Positions 28,136-37,018 of a stretch of 64,000 nt of DNA are shown here, piece after piece. The position numbers were made by a program, and so were the translations under genes. Position 1 is the stretch's first letter; each line of letters begins with the position of its first letter. This stretch comes from an uncultured Clostridium sp. (lineage in GTDB: Bacteria; Bacillota; Clostridia; UBA1212; UBA1255). The stretch covers positions 62,001 to 126,000 of the forward strand of contig UQSG01000001.1 of the NCBI GenBank assembly GCA_900543695.1. The letters run 5' to 3'. Under the pieces are notes generated by a model that searched no databases, was not told the DNA's origin, and saw nothing but the letters and a program-made list of their open reading frames with translations.

Positions 28136-28163
28136 ATTATAGCATCGCCAGCCGATTATTCAA
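28136..28163 (-). promoter_or_regulatory. Promoter of ilvE
   Basis: Minus strand TTGAAT, 16 nt, consensus TATAAT, about 40 nt upstream of the ATG. The leader is too short for a T-box or an attenuator. Confidence 0.6.
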
Positions 28164-28199
28164 GCCGAAAATACGGTAAATTACACGACGCTTCTGCGT

Positions 28200-29093
28200 T
28201 TATTTCCGCGTTTTCAGGACGTTCAGCAGAATATATGCGGCAATCAGCGCAGCGACCGTGCCGCCGAGGATCAGATACATGACCGGAATACCGACATGGC
28301 TGCCGAAAAAGTACAGGTTGCAGTCCAGCGCGTCCTTCATCGGCGCAATCGCCTCTTCCGGAACGCCCCGCCTCTGCATTTCGGCAAAGACGCCCCGCAT
28401 CGTATGATTTCTGACCAGCGAGGTACCGTATGTGCCCGGCAAAAACAGGACGGCCTTCTGCAGTCCGCTGCCAAAGGAGGAAATCGGCATGTAGGCGCCG
28501 CAGATAAATCCGTAGCCCGCGCTGACGATGCTTCCTACCGCAGAAATCTGTCCCTGCGTAGACAGAAAAAAATTGATAATAGAAGACAGCGCCGTTCCGA
28601 ACAGCACCAGCAGCGCAATATCTAAAAACAGCAGCAGCACGTCGGCCGCAGACAGATACCAGCCGACCGCCGCAAGATACGCAAGGCAGATTCCCGCCGC
28701 GGCAAAGCAGATGAGAAACGTCGAAAGCAGCGCCGCAATATAATAGCTTATGGAAAGCGCGGAGGATTTTACGGGAGAAATTTGCAGATCCTTGATGCAG
28801 CCGTTCGTCTTATCCTGAACCATAAGAAAATTGGAGCAGAACGCCACCGTTACACAGGACACGGCAAGGATTGAGGAAATAAGCTGACTGCCTACCAGAC
28901 TCTCAATCAGATTTTCGGAAATCGGGAGTCCTTCGGGCAGGCTGGCGGTAAAGCTGTCGCGGTAAACGTTGCCAAGGAAGGTTCCGTAGAGAACGAGCAG
29001 GATCGCCGGCGTAATCAGGGCGGTAAAAAACATTCCCTTATCCTTGAAAAAGAGCTTGGTATTTCTTTTAATCAGGAAAATTACAGTTTTCAT
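28200..29093 (-). CDS. ABC-2 type transporter permease
   Basis: A 297-residue membrane protein with about six helices: one near residues 20-40, then five from about 105 to 290. This is the ABC-2 layout of drug and polysaccharide exporters such as DrrB. An external loop lies between the first and second helix. The stop codon side has basic residues (LKTRK). It overlaps the ATPase gene by 4 nt, so the two are translated together. The substrate is unknown. Confidence 0.88.
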   Translation of the reverse strand: MKTVIFLIKRNTKLFFKDKGMFFTALITPAILLVLYGTFLGNVYRDSFTASLPEGLPISENLIESLVGSQLISSILAVSCVTVAFCSNFLMVQDKTNGCIKDLQISPVKSSALSISYYIAALLSTFLICFAAAGICLAYLAAVGWYLSAADVLLLFLDIALLVLFGTALSSIINFFLSTQGQISAVGSIVSAGYGFICGAYMPISSFGSGLQKAVLFLPGTYGTSLVRNHTMRGVFAEMQRRGVPEEAIAPMKDALDCNLYFFGSHVGIPVMYLILGGTVAALIAAYILLNVLKTRK

Positions 29094-30004
29094 CCGGCCG
29101 TGCCCCCCTCCAGTTTCTTCCCTGTAACAGCCAGAAACACATCATCCATTTTCCCCTTGGTGATCTCATAATCCGTGAATACTTCGGGATGCTTTATAAT
29201 TAGCTCCGTAGCCTTAGCGGGATTGGGCACCGATAAACGGAATGCCGTACGGAACGGTTCATATTCCACACCGAGTGATTTTACGGTGTCCTCATCGATT
29301 CCGTAAAGCGTAATAAAATCGCCGGTGTACGTATTTTTCAGTTCCAGAGGCGTTCCCTCCGCGGCGATTCTGCCGCTTTCCAGAATTACTACATAGTCGG
29401 CCTCAGCCGCTTCCTCCATATAATGCGTGGTAAGGAAAACCGACAAGTTTTCGTTTTGGCGAAGTCTGGAAATCACATTCCAGAGCATTTTTCTCGTTTG
29501 AGGATCAAGTCCTGTCGTCGGCTCGTCAAGAATCAGAATTTTCGGCCGATTCAGCAGCGCCCTTGCGACGTCGATTCTTCTGCGCTGGCCGCCGGAAAGC
29601 TTCCCGACAGGCCGTTTCAGAAGCTCTTCGAACGCAAGCATTTCTGAAAGCTCTGTCAGCCTTTTTTTGAAGGCTGCGCCCGTCAGTCCGTAAAGAGCGG
29701 CGCGGCTTTGCAGATTGTCATACACGCTCAGCGGCGCGTCCAGCACGGAATTCTGGAACACTACGCCAAGGATGCGCTTGATCTGCGCAGGACTTCGGTC
29801 AAGATCGGCGGAATCAATCACCACAGTGCCGCCGTCTTTAGACAGCTGGCCGCACATAATGTTGATCGTGGTGGATTTGCCTGCGCCGTTCGTGCCGAGG
29901 AAGGCAAACAGCTCGCCCTCCCGGACGCAGAAGCTCAGATCCTGCACCGCTTTGACAGCGCCGAAGCTTTTACGCAGATGACGGATCTCGATGATGTTTT
30001 TCAT
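29090..30004 (-). CDS. ABC-2 transporter ATP-binding protein (DrrA-like)
   Basis: A 304-residue ATPase: Walker A GTNGAGKSTT, signature LSGGQRRRIDVARAL, Walker B ILILDEPTTGLD, and the switch His in FLTTHYMEEA. The C-terminal 80 residues form the regulatory extension seen in DrrA-type ATPases. It pairs with the permease just downstream by an ATGA-type overlap and has its own promoter. Probably an exporter of small molecules, peptides or lipids; nothing in the context decides which. Confidence 0.92.
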   Translation of the reverse strand: MKNIIEIRHLRKSFGAVKAVQDLSFCVREGELFAFLGTNGAGKSTTINIMCGQLSKDGGTVVIDSADLDRSPAQIKRILGVVFQNSVLDAPLSVYDNLQSRAALYGLTGAAFKKRLTELSEMLAFEELLKRPVGKLSGGQRRRIDVARALLNRPKILILDEPTTGLDPQTRKMLWNVISRLRQNENLSVFLTTHYMEEAAEADYVVILESGRIAAEGTPLELKNTYTGDFITLYGIDEDTVKSLGVEYEPFRTAFRLSVPNPAKATELIIKHPEVFTDYEITKGKMDDVFLAVTGKKLEGGTAG

Positions 30005-30034
30005 TTTCGCCCTCCCTGTGATGTTATCTCTTAA

Positions 30035-30063
30035 TTTATAGCATAGAAAGCTGCCCTTTACAA
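30035..30063 (-). promoter_or_regulatory. Promoter of the ABC-2 transporter pair
   Basis: Minus strand TTGTAA, 17 nt, TATAAA, about 30 nt before the ATG of the ATPase gene. Confidence 0.5.
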
Positions 30064-30304
30064 TGCTTTTGCACGTTCGTTTACAAGCAGGCGCCGTTCC
30101 GTCTGCAATGCTTCAGCAGCTTTTGAAAAAGAAGAAGCAAAGCAGACACAGGAAGCTTTAGTGTTCATACTGCCGGCAGGCTCCCTGAGACCAGGACGTT
30201 TAAATCTCGTCCTTTGCCTAAAGAACGGGCAGCTCCGCCTTTACAACTCGCAAAGACAGGGCTGCCGCAGAAATCTTTCCAAAAATATTTTTGAGTTCTA
30301 TGGA
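30064..30304. other. Intergenic region without a recognisable gene
   Basis: About 240 nt between the ABC-2 promoter and the end of the WG-repeat gene. The short open frames here resemble nothing I know and lack ribosome binding sites. No hairpin with a T-tract is evident, so transcription of the WG gene may run on into the ABC genes. Confidence 0.5.
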
Positions 30305-31582
30305 TTACCGTTCCATAACAATATTCCCTTCCCGATCCACAATCACCTTCTGCTCATTCTCATCTAACGCCAACGCATAACCGTCAGAGTAGTAGGCGCT
30401 TACGTCATGAATTCCCTTTTCGCTGGGTATATACAGGATTTCCAGCTGCTCGCTGACCGCCAACGCTGCGTATGCGTCACTTCCGCCGATCGCGGTGATA
30501 TTTCCCTCTTCATCCTTGACAACCGGTACCAGCCCCACATAAATCCCATATTTCACATCCCGTTCACCATCCATATGAGAATCCTCAAACGCGTCCGTCG
30601 GGAAAAGATATTCTCCTTTTGCATTGACAAAGTTGAAATAGGTTCCGCCCCGGCTAGATACATGCCGGGACACCTCTACCCAGTCGGAGTTCAGAAAATT
30701 GCTGGTAATACTGGTATAGTGTGTTTCAGTCAGGTCGAATATCACACGGCCGTTTTTATCGATCAGCTGTTCGTCTGCCACGGCGATGCCATTCTCTGCA
30801 AAGGGCCCGCCCCGTGTCCGCAGCCCGCGTATGACCACGTTGCCGTTTAAATCCATATATCCATATTCCGAATAGCCTTGTTTAATTTTTGGAAAATCCA
30901 CGCCGATCAGGCCGTTGGATTCCCGGATCATATAGTAATCCTCCTGTGGCTCCACAACATATTCGAAGTTACTATCAATGACCGCTTTGTTGTCTACAAC
31001 TGCATAGCCGTCTTTGGAAAATCCAGACAGAACCTCCTCCTCTCGCTTTACAAATTGGATTTCTCCATTTTCCAGATAAAAATACCCGTGTCCCAGTTCG
31101 GTGCCATCCGCCTGGCATACTTTGCCGACTGCAATGCCGTTTGGCGCAAAGACCAGATCGTCCGTATACCTTTTGAAAATGTAATCGGAAACAAAAGCGC
31201 CGTCTCGGTCGATCAGACGATACTGATCCTTATTGCTTCCGGTGCGGACAAACGCCGTTTTGTTTACCTGAAAATCGTTGGCCATTACAAACTGCGGCTC
31301 AATCACCCATTGTCCCGCCTCGTTTTTATAACCGTATTTCCCGGTAGTTTTGTCTTTCACCGGAGTCATCCCGAATTTAAACAGCGCCTCCGGATCATAC
31401 GTTTCCGTATAGGTCCCATTGCCTTCCTCTTCCGATTCCGACGGGGCTGCGCCGTTGGAAAGCGTATTTTCGGGTGTCTTAGGAGGAGTCTCCTCCTGGC
31501 TCTCCCCGCAAGCGGAAGTAAACAGCAGCACGGCGGCTATGGCCGCCATAAGCACCTTCCCTGTTTTCTGCTTCATATTCAT
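30305..31582 (-). CDS. WG-repeat lipoprotein
   Basis: A predicted lipoprotein of 425 residues. The signal peptide (basic MNMKQKTGK, then a hydrophobic core) ends in FTSAC. After a Glu/Pro/Ser-rich linker come WG-type beta repeats, for example KYGYKNEAGQWVIEPQF, YRLIDRDGAFVSDYIF and YGYMDLNGNVVIRG, spaced 40-60 residues. WG repeats (KWG) fold as beta-propeller-like structures and are common in extracellular proteins of Firmicutes; ligands are mostly unknown. GGAG lies 5 nt before the ATG at 31582; ATG at 31576 is an alternative. It stands alone. Confidence 0.85.
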   Translation of the reverse strand: MNMKQKTGKVLMAAIAAVLLFTSACGESQEETPPKTPENTLSNGAAPSESEEEGNGTYTETYDPEALFKFGMTPVKDKTTGKYGYKNEAGQWVIEPQFVMANDFQVNKTAFVRTGSNKDQYRLIDRDGAFVSDYIFKRYTDDLVFAPNGIAVGKVCQADGTELGHGYFYLENGEIQFVKREEEVLSGFSKDGYAVVDNKAVIDSNFEYVVEPQEDYYMIRESNGLIGVDFPKIKQGYSEYGYMDLNGNVVIRGLRTRGGPFAENGIAVADEQLIDKNGRVIFDLTETHYTSITSNFLNSDWVEVSRHVSSRGGTYFNFVNAKGEYLFPTDAFEDSHMDGERDVKYGIYVGLVPVVKDEEGNITAIGGSDAYAALAVSEQLEILYIPSEKGIHDVSAYYSDGYALALDENEQKVIVDREGNIVMER

Positions 31583-31930
31583 CCCTGCTCCTTTTTTATG
31601 ATATTTTTTGTATAATCGTTTTATATGCTGTGCGGTATTCCGGTACTGCCCCGCAGTGTTCGCCGCTTTCGCTGCGCAGTCGGGACCGGCTGTCACTCGT
31701 ATCATAGAGTATGGCAGAAAATGAAGCTCCGTTCTTCCCGCTTTCCATTGGAACATGAGCCACTATGGCCGCCAGCAGAAGCCAAAGCCGATCAAGCAGG
31801 CTGCGAAGAGCCGCTGAATCCGCTGCGCCACTGTCAGGCAGCGTGTCAGCATGAGGGCAATCGCAGATTCTGTCGGCCTCATCCCTGAAGATCACGGCGT
31901 CGCCGTACCAGTATCCTCCGCGCGCCGCGA
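31583..31930. other. Intergenic region, no gene supported
   Basis: Roughly 350 nt between the terminator of the PQ-loop gene and the WG lipoprotein. Open frames on both strands exist but lack start signals, familiar motifs or a clear domain. I see no clear promoter box for the WG gene either. The GC-rich centre could be decayed coding DNA, but I cannot recognise a parent. Confidence 0.45.
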
Positions 31931-31965
31931 GAAAAAACGGGTACTTCCTATTGAAAGTGCCCGTT
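31931..31965 (-). terminator. Rho-independent terminator after the PQ-loop gene
   Basis: AACGGGTACTT pairs with AAGTGCCCGTT (one G-T wobble) around an 8-nt loop. On the minus strand the stem is followed by TTTTTTC. It lies about 30 nt after the stop of the gene at 31994. Confidence 0.85.
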
Positions 31966-31993
31966 CCGATCCTGTGTGTCAAGCGAAACTGCC

Positions 31994-32344
31994 TTATGCT
32001 TTTATAAAAGCCGTCTTTACAGCGCACTCGGACGGTATCTCAATCGGCGCATCTTCTGCGGCTCTTTTGCGGTCCAGCGCTTTGTTCCTGAAATACAGCG
32101 CGATGTCCGCAGAAACGACGATAATATTAACAATATAAAAGTAAAACGCCAGCGTGATGTTCTCCTGCATGATTTTGCCGCAGATTCCCGCTACATAACC
32201 GAACCAGATCGCAAACAGAAAGACGAAGCTTTTCCCCTCCGCGGTTCTGGCTTTATATGATTTATATACAGACAGCGGCCAGGAAATTCCAAAGCACACA
32301 ATCATAACCATTTCCAAAATTTCACCCAAATTTTTCCAGTCCAT
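31994..32344 (-). CDS. Small PQ-loop-type membrane protein
   Basis: A 116-residue protein with three membrane helices (about 8-27, 38-58, 63-85). The segment GISWPLSVYKSYKARTAEGKS, with Pro and the K(A/S)RTA turn at the end of the first helix, is the PQ-loop/SemiSWEET pattern, followed by FGYVAGICGKI. SemiSWEETs work as dimers and move sugars; this subfamily, frequent in Clostridia, has no assigned substrate that I know. GGAGG lies 7 nt before the ATG at 32344. It is transcribed away from the LysR gene, so LysR is its likely regulator. Confidence 0.78.
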   Translation of the reverse strand: MDWKNLGEILEMVMIVCFGISWPLSVYKSYKARTAEGKSFVFLFAIWFGYVAGICGKIMQENITLAFYFYIVNIIVVSADIALYFRNKALDRKRAAEDAPIEIPSECAVKTAFIKA

Positions 32345-32377
32345 TGCAAAGCCTCCGTAATTCTTTTTACGTTTAGT

Positions 32378-32406
32378 ATTATATCGTTGACGAACCATAT
32401 TGTATA
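32378..32406 (-). promoter_or_regulatory. Promoter of the PQ-loop gene
   Basis: Minus strand TATACA, 17 nt, TATAAT. It is interleaved with the opposite lysR promoter (the -10 of one lies beside the -35 of the other), the usual layout for LysR control of a divergent target. Confidence 0.5.
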
Positions 32407-32415
32407 ATATATAAT
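32387..32415 (+). promoter_or_regulatory. Promoter of the LysR gene
   Basis: TTGACG, 17 nt, TATAAT, 48 nt upstream of the GTG start. It overlaps the divergent promoter of the PQ-loop gene. Confidence 0.55.
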
Positions 32416-32463
32416 TTTAATCGAAACAATAATTTTTATGTTATATATCAAGGAGGAATTACC

Positions 32464-33372
32464 GTGGAGCTTCTTCAATTGAAATATTTTTCAGCAGCCG
32501 CAGCACAGGAGCACATTACAAAAGCCGCAGAGCAGCTGCATATCGCCCAGCCGGCGCTGACGCAGTCCATCCGCAGACTGGAGGAGGAGCTTGGCGTAAG
32601 GCTCTTCAACCGCAGCGGGCGCAATATCGTACTAAACGAAGCAGGAAAGCTTTTTCTGAAGCGCATCGCGCCGATTCTGGCCGAGCTCGACCGAATTCCG
32701 GAAGAAATTCGGGAAGCCGAGGGGATTTTCCGCAGAACGATCCATATGAACGTCGTAGCCGCTTCCGCTTTAATTACAAAAATCATCATACAATACAAAG
32801 CGCTGCATCCGCAGGTGGAATTTCAGCTCATGCACAGTGAGAAAGAGGAAAGCTACGATATCGGCATCACAACGCTCCCGTACGGAAGCAAGCTCGTCGG
32901 AAAGGATACAACAACCATTTCAGAAGAAATCATGCTGGCTGTTCCCGCTGATTCAAAATACGCGCGCGCCGGCTCCGCAGATCTGAAGGAGGTCGCAGGC
33001 GAAGACTTTATCAGTCTTGCAGGATCGCTTCCATTGAGAGAAATCTGTGACGCCTTCTGTATTTCCGTCGGTTTTGTTCCGCATATTGCGTTTGAAAGCG
33101 ACAGTCCGGAGGCCGTACGCGACCTCATCGAAGCCAGCTTGGGGATCGCATTCTGGCCGTCCTTCTCCTGGGGCACCGCACGAAGAAAGAATATCGCGCT
33201 GATCCCGATCCGCAGTCCGGAATGCAAACGAAATCTTGTCGTTTCTCTGCGCAGCGGCAGGCAAAGCTCCGCAGTATTATCCGATTTTTACGAATATACC
33301 GTGCAGGGGCTGCTGGCGGTAAAAAACGGAGCGGACGTTATTTCAGAAGCTCGCGAAACTCCTCCTCGCTGA
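32464..33372 (+). CDS. LysR-family transcriptional regulator
   Basis: A 302-residue LysR regulator. The winged helix-turn-helix occupies residues 1-60 (LKYFSAAAAQEHITKAAEQL, then QPALTQSIRRLEEELG and LFNRSGRNIVLNEAG), and the substrate-binding domain follows from about residue 90. The start is GTG at 32464, with AAGGAGG upstream. It is divergent from the PQ-loop membrane protein, its probable target. Its 3' end overlaps the convergent ligA by 35 nt. The effector is unknown. Confidence 0.93.
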   Translation: MELLQLKYFSAAAAQEHITKAAEQLHIAQPALTQSIRRLEEELGVRLFNRSGRNIVLNEAGKLFLKRIAPILAELDRIPEEIREAEGIFRRTIHMNVVAASALITKIIIQYKALHPQVEFQLMHSEKEESYDIGITTLPYGSKLVGKDTTTISEEIMLAVPADSKYARAGSADLKEVAGEDFISLAGSLPLREICDAFCISVGFVPHIAFESDSPEAVRDLIEASLGIAFWPSFSWGTARRKNIALIPIRSPECKRNLVVSLRSGRQSSAVLSDFYEYTVQGLLAVKNGADVISEARETPPR

Positions 33373-35368
33373 GAATCCGGATTCCCAGCTGCCGCGCCCG
33401 CTCCAGCTTGCTGCCGGCTTCCTCCCCTGCAAGCACATAGTCGGTTTTCGAGGAAACGCTGGAGGAGCATTTCCCGCCGCGCTCTTCAATCAGCTTCTGC
33501 GCATCGGCGCGTTTGAGTGCGGGGAGCGTTCCAGTCAATACAAAGGTTTTCCCCGTTATTTCCGACTGGACCAAAGGCGCCGCTTTGGTTTCGCAAACCA
33601 TATTCAGCCCCAGCTCCTTCAGCTCCGCAATCAATGCGCGCGTTCTCGGTCTTTGGAAAAATTCATATACGCTTTCTGCCGTGATGTGTCCAAAGTCCTC
33701 CAGAGATTCCAGCGTTTCCGGATCGGCCTGCATCAGGGCATCCATGGATCCGAAATGGTTTGCCAATACTTTTGACGCGGCCGCGCCCACCTGCCGAATC
33801 CCCAAGCCGAAAATGAGGCGGTACAGCTCGTTTTTCTTCGTATTTTCTATAGAATTGAGCAGATTCTCTACCGATTTTTCTCCCATGCGCTCGATGCCGA
33901 TCAGCTCTGCTCTTCGATCCTTCAGGCGATAGATGTCGCCGATTCCCGTAATCAGCCCCTGATCACAGAGCACCCGCAAAACTGCCGGACCAAGGCCTTC
34001 GATATTCATGGCGTCCTTGGATGTGAAATGGATCAGCCCTCTGTAAATTTTAGCCGGACATTCCGGGTTCGTGCAGCGGAACGCCGCCTCACCTGCCTCC
34101 CGCAGCACCGCGCCTCCGCATTCGGGACACGCTTCCGGCATGGTAAATTCCGTACGGGGAACGGTTCCCCTCTCCTGAATCCGAGCCTCCCGGTCTACCG
34201 ATACCACGGCGGGGATTACGTCGCCCGCTTTCATGATCTGCACCAGGTCTCCGATTCGGATATCGCGCTCCCTGATATAATCCATATTGTGGAGCGTTGC
34301 CTTCGAAATCGTCGAGCCGGCAAGGAAAACGGGCTCCAAAAGCGCCAGCGGCGTCAGCACGCCGGTCCTGCCGACCTGGATCTCGATCTCCTTCAAACGT
34401 GTAAATTTCTTTTCCGGAGGGTATTTGTAGGCAGTAGCCCATCTGGGGAACTTTGAGGTTGCGCCGAGCCGCTCTCGCTGTGAAAACGAATTTGTTTTTA
34501 TCACTGCGCCGTCGATCTCGTATTCCAGACGTTCCCTGTCCGCCCCGATTTTCTGCACGGCGCTCCAAACCTCTTCGGGCGTATTGCAGACGCGGTACAT
34601 GCTGCTGACGCGAAAGCCCTGCTCTTTTAAATATTCCAGAGATTCGCTATGCGTCCTGAGCTCCGGCGCATCCGCCGAAATCTCCTGCAAATTGAAAACA
34701 AAAATGTCAAGGTGGCGCTGTGCCGCGATTTTCGGATCGAGCTGGCGCAGGGAGCCGGCCGCCGCATTGCGGGGATTTGCAAAAGTCTGAAGTCCTTTCA
34801 GATCCTGCGCTTCGTTTAGCTTCATAAACGAGCTGCGCGGCATGTATATTTCCCCCCGCACAACAAGCCGCCGGACCGTCCGCTTCAGGCGCAGCGGGAT
34901 CGTTTTTATCGTTTTAACATTTGCCGTGACGTTTTCCCCCACAAAGCCGTCGCCGCGCGTGGCGCCCGTTACGAGCAGGCCGTTTTCATATGTGAGCGAT
35001 ACGGAAAGCCCGTCGATCTTTTTCTCTACGACGAAGCTGACGTCTTCCTCCGGAAAGGATTCTATGATTCTTCGGCAGAACTGCTTTACTTCTTCTTCCG
35101 AAAATACGTTATCCAGGCTTTGCAGAGGAATGGCATGCGTAAATTTCTCAAAGCCCTCCGACACGGCGCCGCCCACGCGCTGTGTCGGCGAATCAGGAGT
35201 TATGAGCTCCGGATGCGCCGTTTCCAGAGATACAAGTTCTCTGTATAAAGCGTCGTATTCAAAATCAGATACGGCCGGATGATCCAGCACATAGTACCGG
35301 TAGGAATAATCTTCCAGAATTTTTCTCAGTTCCGCCGCTCTTTTCGCCGCGCTCTCTGTTCCTTCCAT
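33338..35368 (-). CDS. ligA: NAD-dependent DNA ligase
   Basis: A 676-residue LigA that seals nicks during replication and repair. Domains in order: Ia (about 1-70, YYVLDHPAVSDFEYD), adenylation with the Lys nucleophile in VEKKIDGLSV, OB fold, a four-Cys zinc finger (CPECGGAVLREAGEAAFRC, then C.NPEC), HhH repeats, and a C-terminal BRCT domain (ITGKTFVLTGTL). Complete. I chose the ATG at 35368 (MEGTESAAK) because the domain begins there; the longer frame reading up to 35440 runs through the promoter. Confidence 0.97.
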   Translation of the reverse strand: MEGTESAAKRAAELRKILEDYSYRYYVLDHPAVSDFEYDALYRELVSLETAHPELITPDSPTQRVGGAVSEGFEKFTHAIPLQSLDNVFSEEEVKQFCRRIIESFPEEDVSFVVEKKIDGLSVSLTYENGLLVTGATRGDGFVGENVTANVKTIKTIPLRLKRTVRRLVVRGEIYMPRSSFMKLNEAQDLKGLQTFANPRNAAAGSLRQLDPKIAAQRHLDIFVFNLQEISADAPELRTHSESLEYLKEQGFRVSSMYRVCNTPEEVWSAVQKIGADRERLEYEIDGAVIKTNSFSQRERLGATSKFPRWATAYKYPPEKKFTRLKEIEIQVGRTGVLTPLALLEPVFLAGSTISKATLHNMDYIRERDIRIGDLVQIMKAGDVIPAVVSVDREARIQERGTVPRTEFTMPEACPECGGAVLREAGEAAFRCTNPECPAKIYRGLIHFTSKDAMNIEGLGPAVLRVLCDQGLITGIGDIYRLKDRRAELIGIERMGEKSVENLLNSIENTKKNELYRLIFGLGIRQVGAAASKVLANHFGSMDALMQADPETLESLEDFGHITAESVYEFFQRPRTRALIAELKELGLNMVCETKAAPLVQSEITGKTFVLTGTLPALKRADAQKLIEERGGKCSSSVSSKTDYVLAGEEAGSKLERARQLGIRILSEEEFRELLK

Positions 35369-35411
35369 GGTTCTCCGCCACTCCCTGCAACAAAAAATAA
35401 GGATGTTTATA

Positions 35412-35440
35412 CTTATATTGTATAACCATCCGTTTGTCAA
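35412..35440 (-). promoter_or_regulatory. Promoter of ligA
   Basis: Minus strand TTGACA, 17 nt, TATAAG, directly after the stop of the small membrane protein gene. Confidence 0.6.
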
Positions 35441-35587
35441 TTATTTTTGCTTTTTTCTTTTTCGGATGGCGGCAAGCACGGCGATTCCCGCAATGATGAG
35501 GAGAAGAGTGAGAAGAAAGACCAGCGTACTTTCTCCGATAAAATTTGTCCGCGATGCGGCGAGTCTGCTTTTAAATAAGATATTCAT
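35441..35587 (-). CDS. Small single-helix membrane protein downstream of gpr
   Basis: A 48-residue open frame: a polar N-terminus of about 20 residues, one helix (STLVFLLTLLLIIAGIAVLAA) and a strongly basic tail (IRKRKKQK). It overlaps the end of gpr by 17 nt, and GAGG lies 6 nt before its ATG, which supports real translation coupled to gpr. No homologue is recalled. If expressed with gpr it would be made in the forespore, and the basic tail would face the cytoplasm. Small size keeps confidence moderate. Confidence 0.55.
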   Translation of the reverse strand: MNILFKSRLAASRTNFIGESTLVFLLTLLLIIAGIAVLAAIRKRKKQK

Positions 35588-36506
35588 TGATTTCCTCAAT
35601 TTCAAAGCCCTTGTGCGTTGCAAGATTCATGCCGTTTGATATTACCGCCGCCATCCGTTCAATTGCAATATCAATGTTTTTGGGCGTTACGACCATCTCC
35701 TCTGTGCCCTTTGCCTCTGCTTCCTTTAAAATATCATCGCTTTCCCTGATGCCGGCTTTTTCAAGAATGTCTCTTACTAGTGTCATTGCGTCGACCACAG
35801 TTGGCACACCGATTGCAATGACGGGAATTCCGAGCACCTCTTTTGAGAGCTCCATCCTGTGATTTCCGACGCCCGAACCAGGTATGATCCCCGTATCCGA
35901 GATTTGGATCGTTGTATTGACGCGAGAGGCCTTCCGCGATGCCAGCGCGTCGATCACAAAAAGAATATCCGGTCGGACCGTTGAAATCATGCCGCGGATG
36001 ATTTCACTGGTTTCAATCCCAGTGATTCCCATAACGCCCGGAGAAACGGCGCACACGCTTCCCAGTCTGCCGTCGATTTCAACGTTTTCCATGTTTTTGA
36101 CGTGACGCGTTACTACGATTTTATCAATCACCTTAGGACCCAGCGAGTCTGCCGTGATGTGCCAGTTTCCAAGTCCTGCAATCATGATTTCAGGCTCTTT
36201 TTTGCCTAGGGCGGCAATGAATTGATGAATTTCATCCGCCAGAACCTTTGAGACTCCTTCCTGGACCTCGATCGTGTTCAGCTCCGGATTTTTAAGCTCG
36301 ATCGTTATATATTTCCCGCGCTTCTTTCCAATCGTTTTTTCTGCGGCTTCGCTTGTGATGTCAATATTTGTAATTGTCATATATTCCGTCTCGCGGCTGT
36401 TCACCTGCATTCCTTCCGGAAGCGCATGGTTCCGTTTCATGCTTCCGGAACGCTTTTCATCAATCATTTCTCTGGCTTCCAGAGCAAGATCCGTCCTGAT
36501 TTCCAT
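35571..36506 (-). CDS. gpr: Germination protease GPR
   Basis: A 311-residue GPR, the aspartic-type protease that degrades small acid-soluble proteins (SASPs) when a spore germinates. It is made as a zymogen (N-terminal pro-region MEIRTDLALEARE, like its substrates) and activated late in sporulation. Core motifs GLGNWHITADSLGPKV, FVIDALASRK and GSGVGNHRMELSKE are present. GAGGTG precedes the ATG. It shows that the organism forms endospores. I saw no convincing forespore (SigF/SigG) promoter in the short upstream gap. Confidence 0.96.
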   Translation of the reverse strand: MEIRTDLALEAREMIDEKRSGSMKRNHALPEGMQVNSRETEYMTITNIDITSEAAEKTIGKKRGKYITIELKNPELNTIEVQEGVSKVLADEIHQFIAALGKKEPEIMIAGLGNWHITADSLGPKVIDKIVVTRHVKNMENVEIDGRLGSVCAVSPGVMGITGIETSEIIRGMISTVRPDILFVIDALASRKASRVNTTIQISDTGIIPGSGVGNHRMELSKEVLGIPVIAIGVPTVVDAMTLVRDILEKAGIRESDDILKEAEAKGTEEMVVTPKNIDIAIERMAAVISNGMNLATHKGFEIEEINEYLI

Positions 36507-36558
36507 AAATGTTCACCTCGGAAGTATCTTGTCCCTTTTCGCCGTATTTATAACTTTA

Positions 36559-36586
36559 TTGACACGCAAAAAATTTCAATTATACT
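36559..36586 (+). promoter_or_regulatory. Promoter of the zinc-ribbon membrane protein gene
   Basis: TTGACA, 16 nt, TATACT, about 40 nt before the ATG at 36624. Confidence 0.55.
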
Positions 36587-36623
36587 TGTATCGAATCGAC
36601 GATTGGAAACGGAGGATTTTCCC

Positions 36624-37016
36624 ATGAATTGGCTCAGACGCTTAATGTACGGCAGATATGGTTTCGATGCGTTGTCAAATTTTATTCTGATTGCCGGAGT
36701 CGTAATATACTTTATTTTCGCGCTGCTCGGATGGAACTGGCTGCTCTTTATTCCGCTTCTTTGTGTGGTTTATACGTATTTTCGCTGTTTTTCCAAAAAC
36801 ATCCAGAAACGGTATGCCGAAAACGAAAAATTCAAGGCCTTTTTCCGGCCCGCCGCAGCCTTCTTCCGAATCAGAAAAAGGATGTGGAAGGACAGGAAAA
36901 GCCACAAATATTATAAGTGCCCAAAATGCAGGCAGTATCTTCGCGCTCCAAAAGGAAAAGGTAAGATCAAATTGACCTGTCCCAAATGCAGGCAGGAATT
37001 CATCGTAAAGACATAA
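36624..37016 (+). CDS. Membrane protein with C-terminal zinc ribbon
   Basis: A 130-residue protein: two membrane helices (about 19-37 and 42-56), a basic stretch, then a zinc ribbon CPKCRQYLRAPKGKGKIKLTC followed by PKCR. The two CPKCR units about 20 residues apart are the metal site. Similar small proteins are frequent in Clostridia; they are annotated as zinc-ribbon proteins without known role. GGAGG lies 8 nt before the ATG, and an own promoter is visible. It is convergent with the pyridoxal kinase gene, ending 2 nt from it. Confidence 0.8.
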   Translation: MNWLRRLMYGRYGFDALSNFILIAGVVIYFIFALLGWNWLLFIPLLCVVYTYFRCFSKNIQKRYAENEKFKAFFRPAAAFFRIRKRMWKDRKSHKYYKCPKCRQYLRAPKGKGKIKLTCPKCRQEFIVKT

Positions 37017-37018
37017 GC

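Noticed and set aside
28096..28199. T-box or leader attenuator upstream of ilvE
   Set aside because: The promoter leaves a leader of only about 40 nt, without room for a T-box or a leucine-rich leader peptide.
31596..32027. Minus-strand frame of 143 codons between WG gene and PQ-loop gene
   Set aside because: It runs through the terminator of the PQ-loop gene, overlaps its end and has no ribosome site or recognisable domain.
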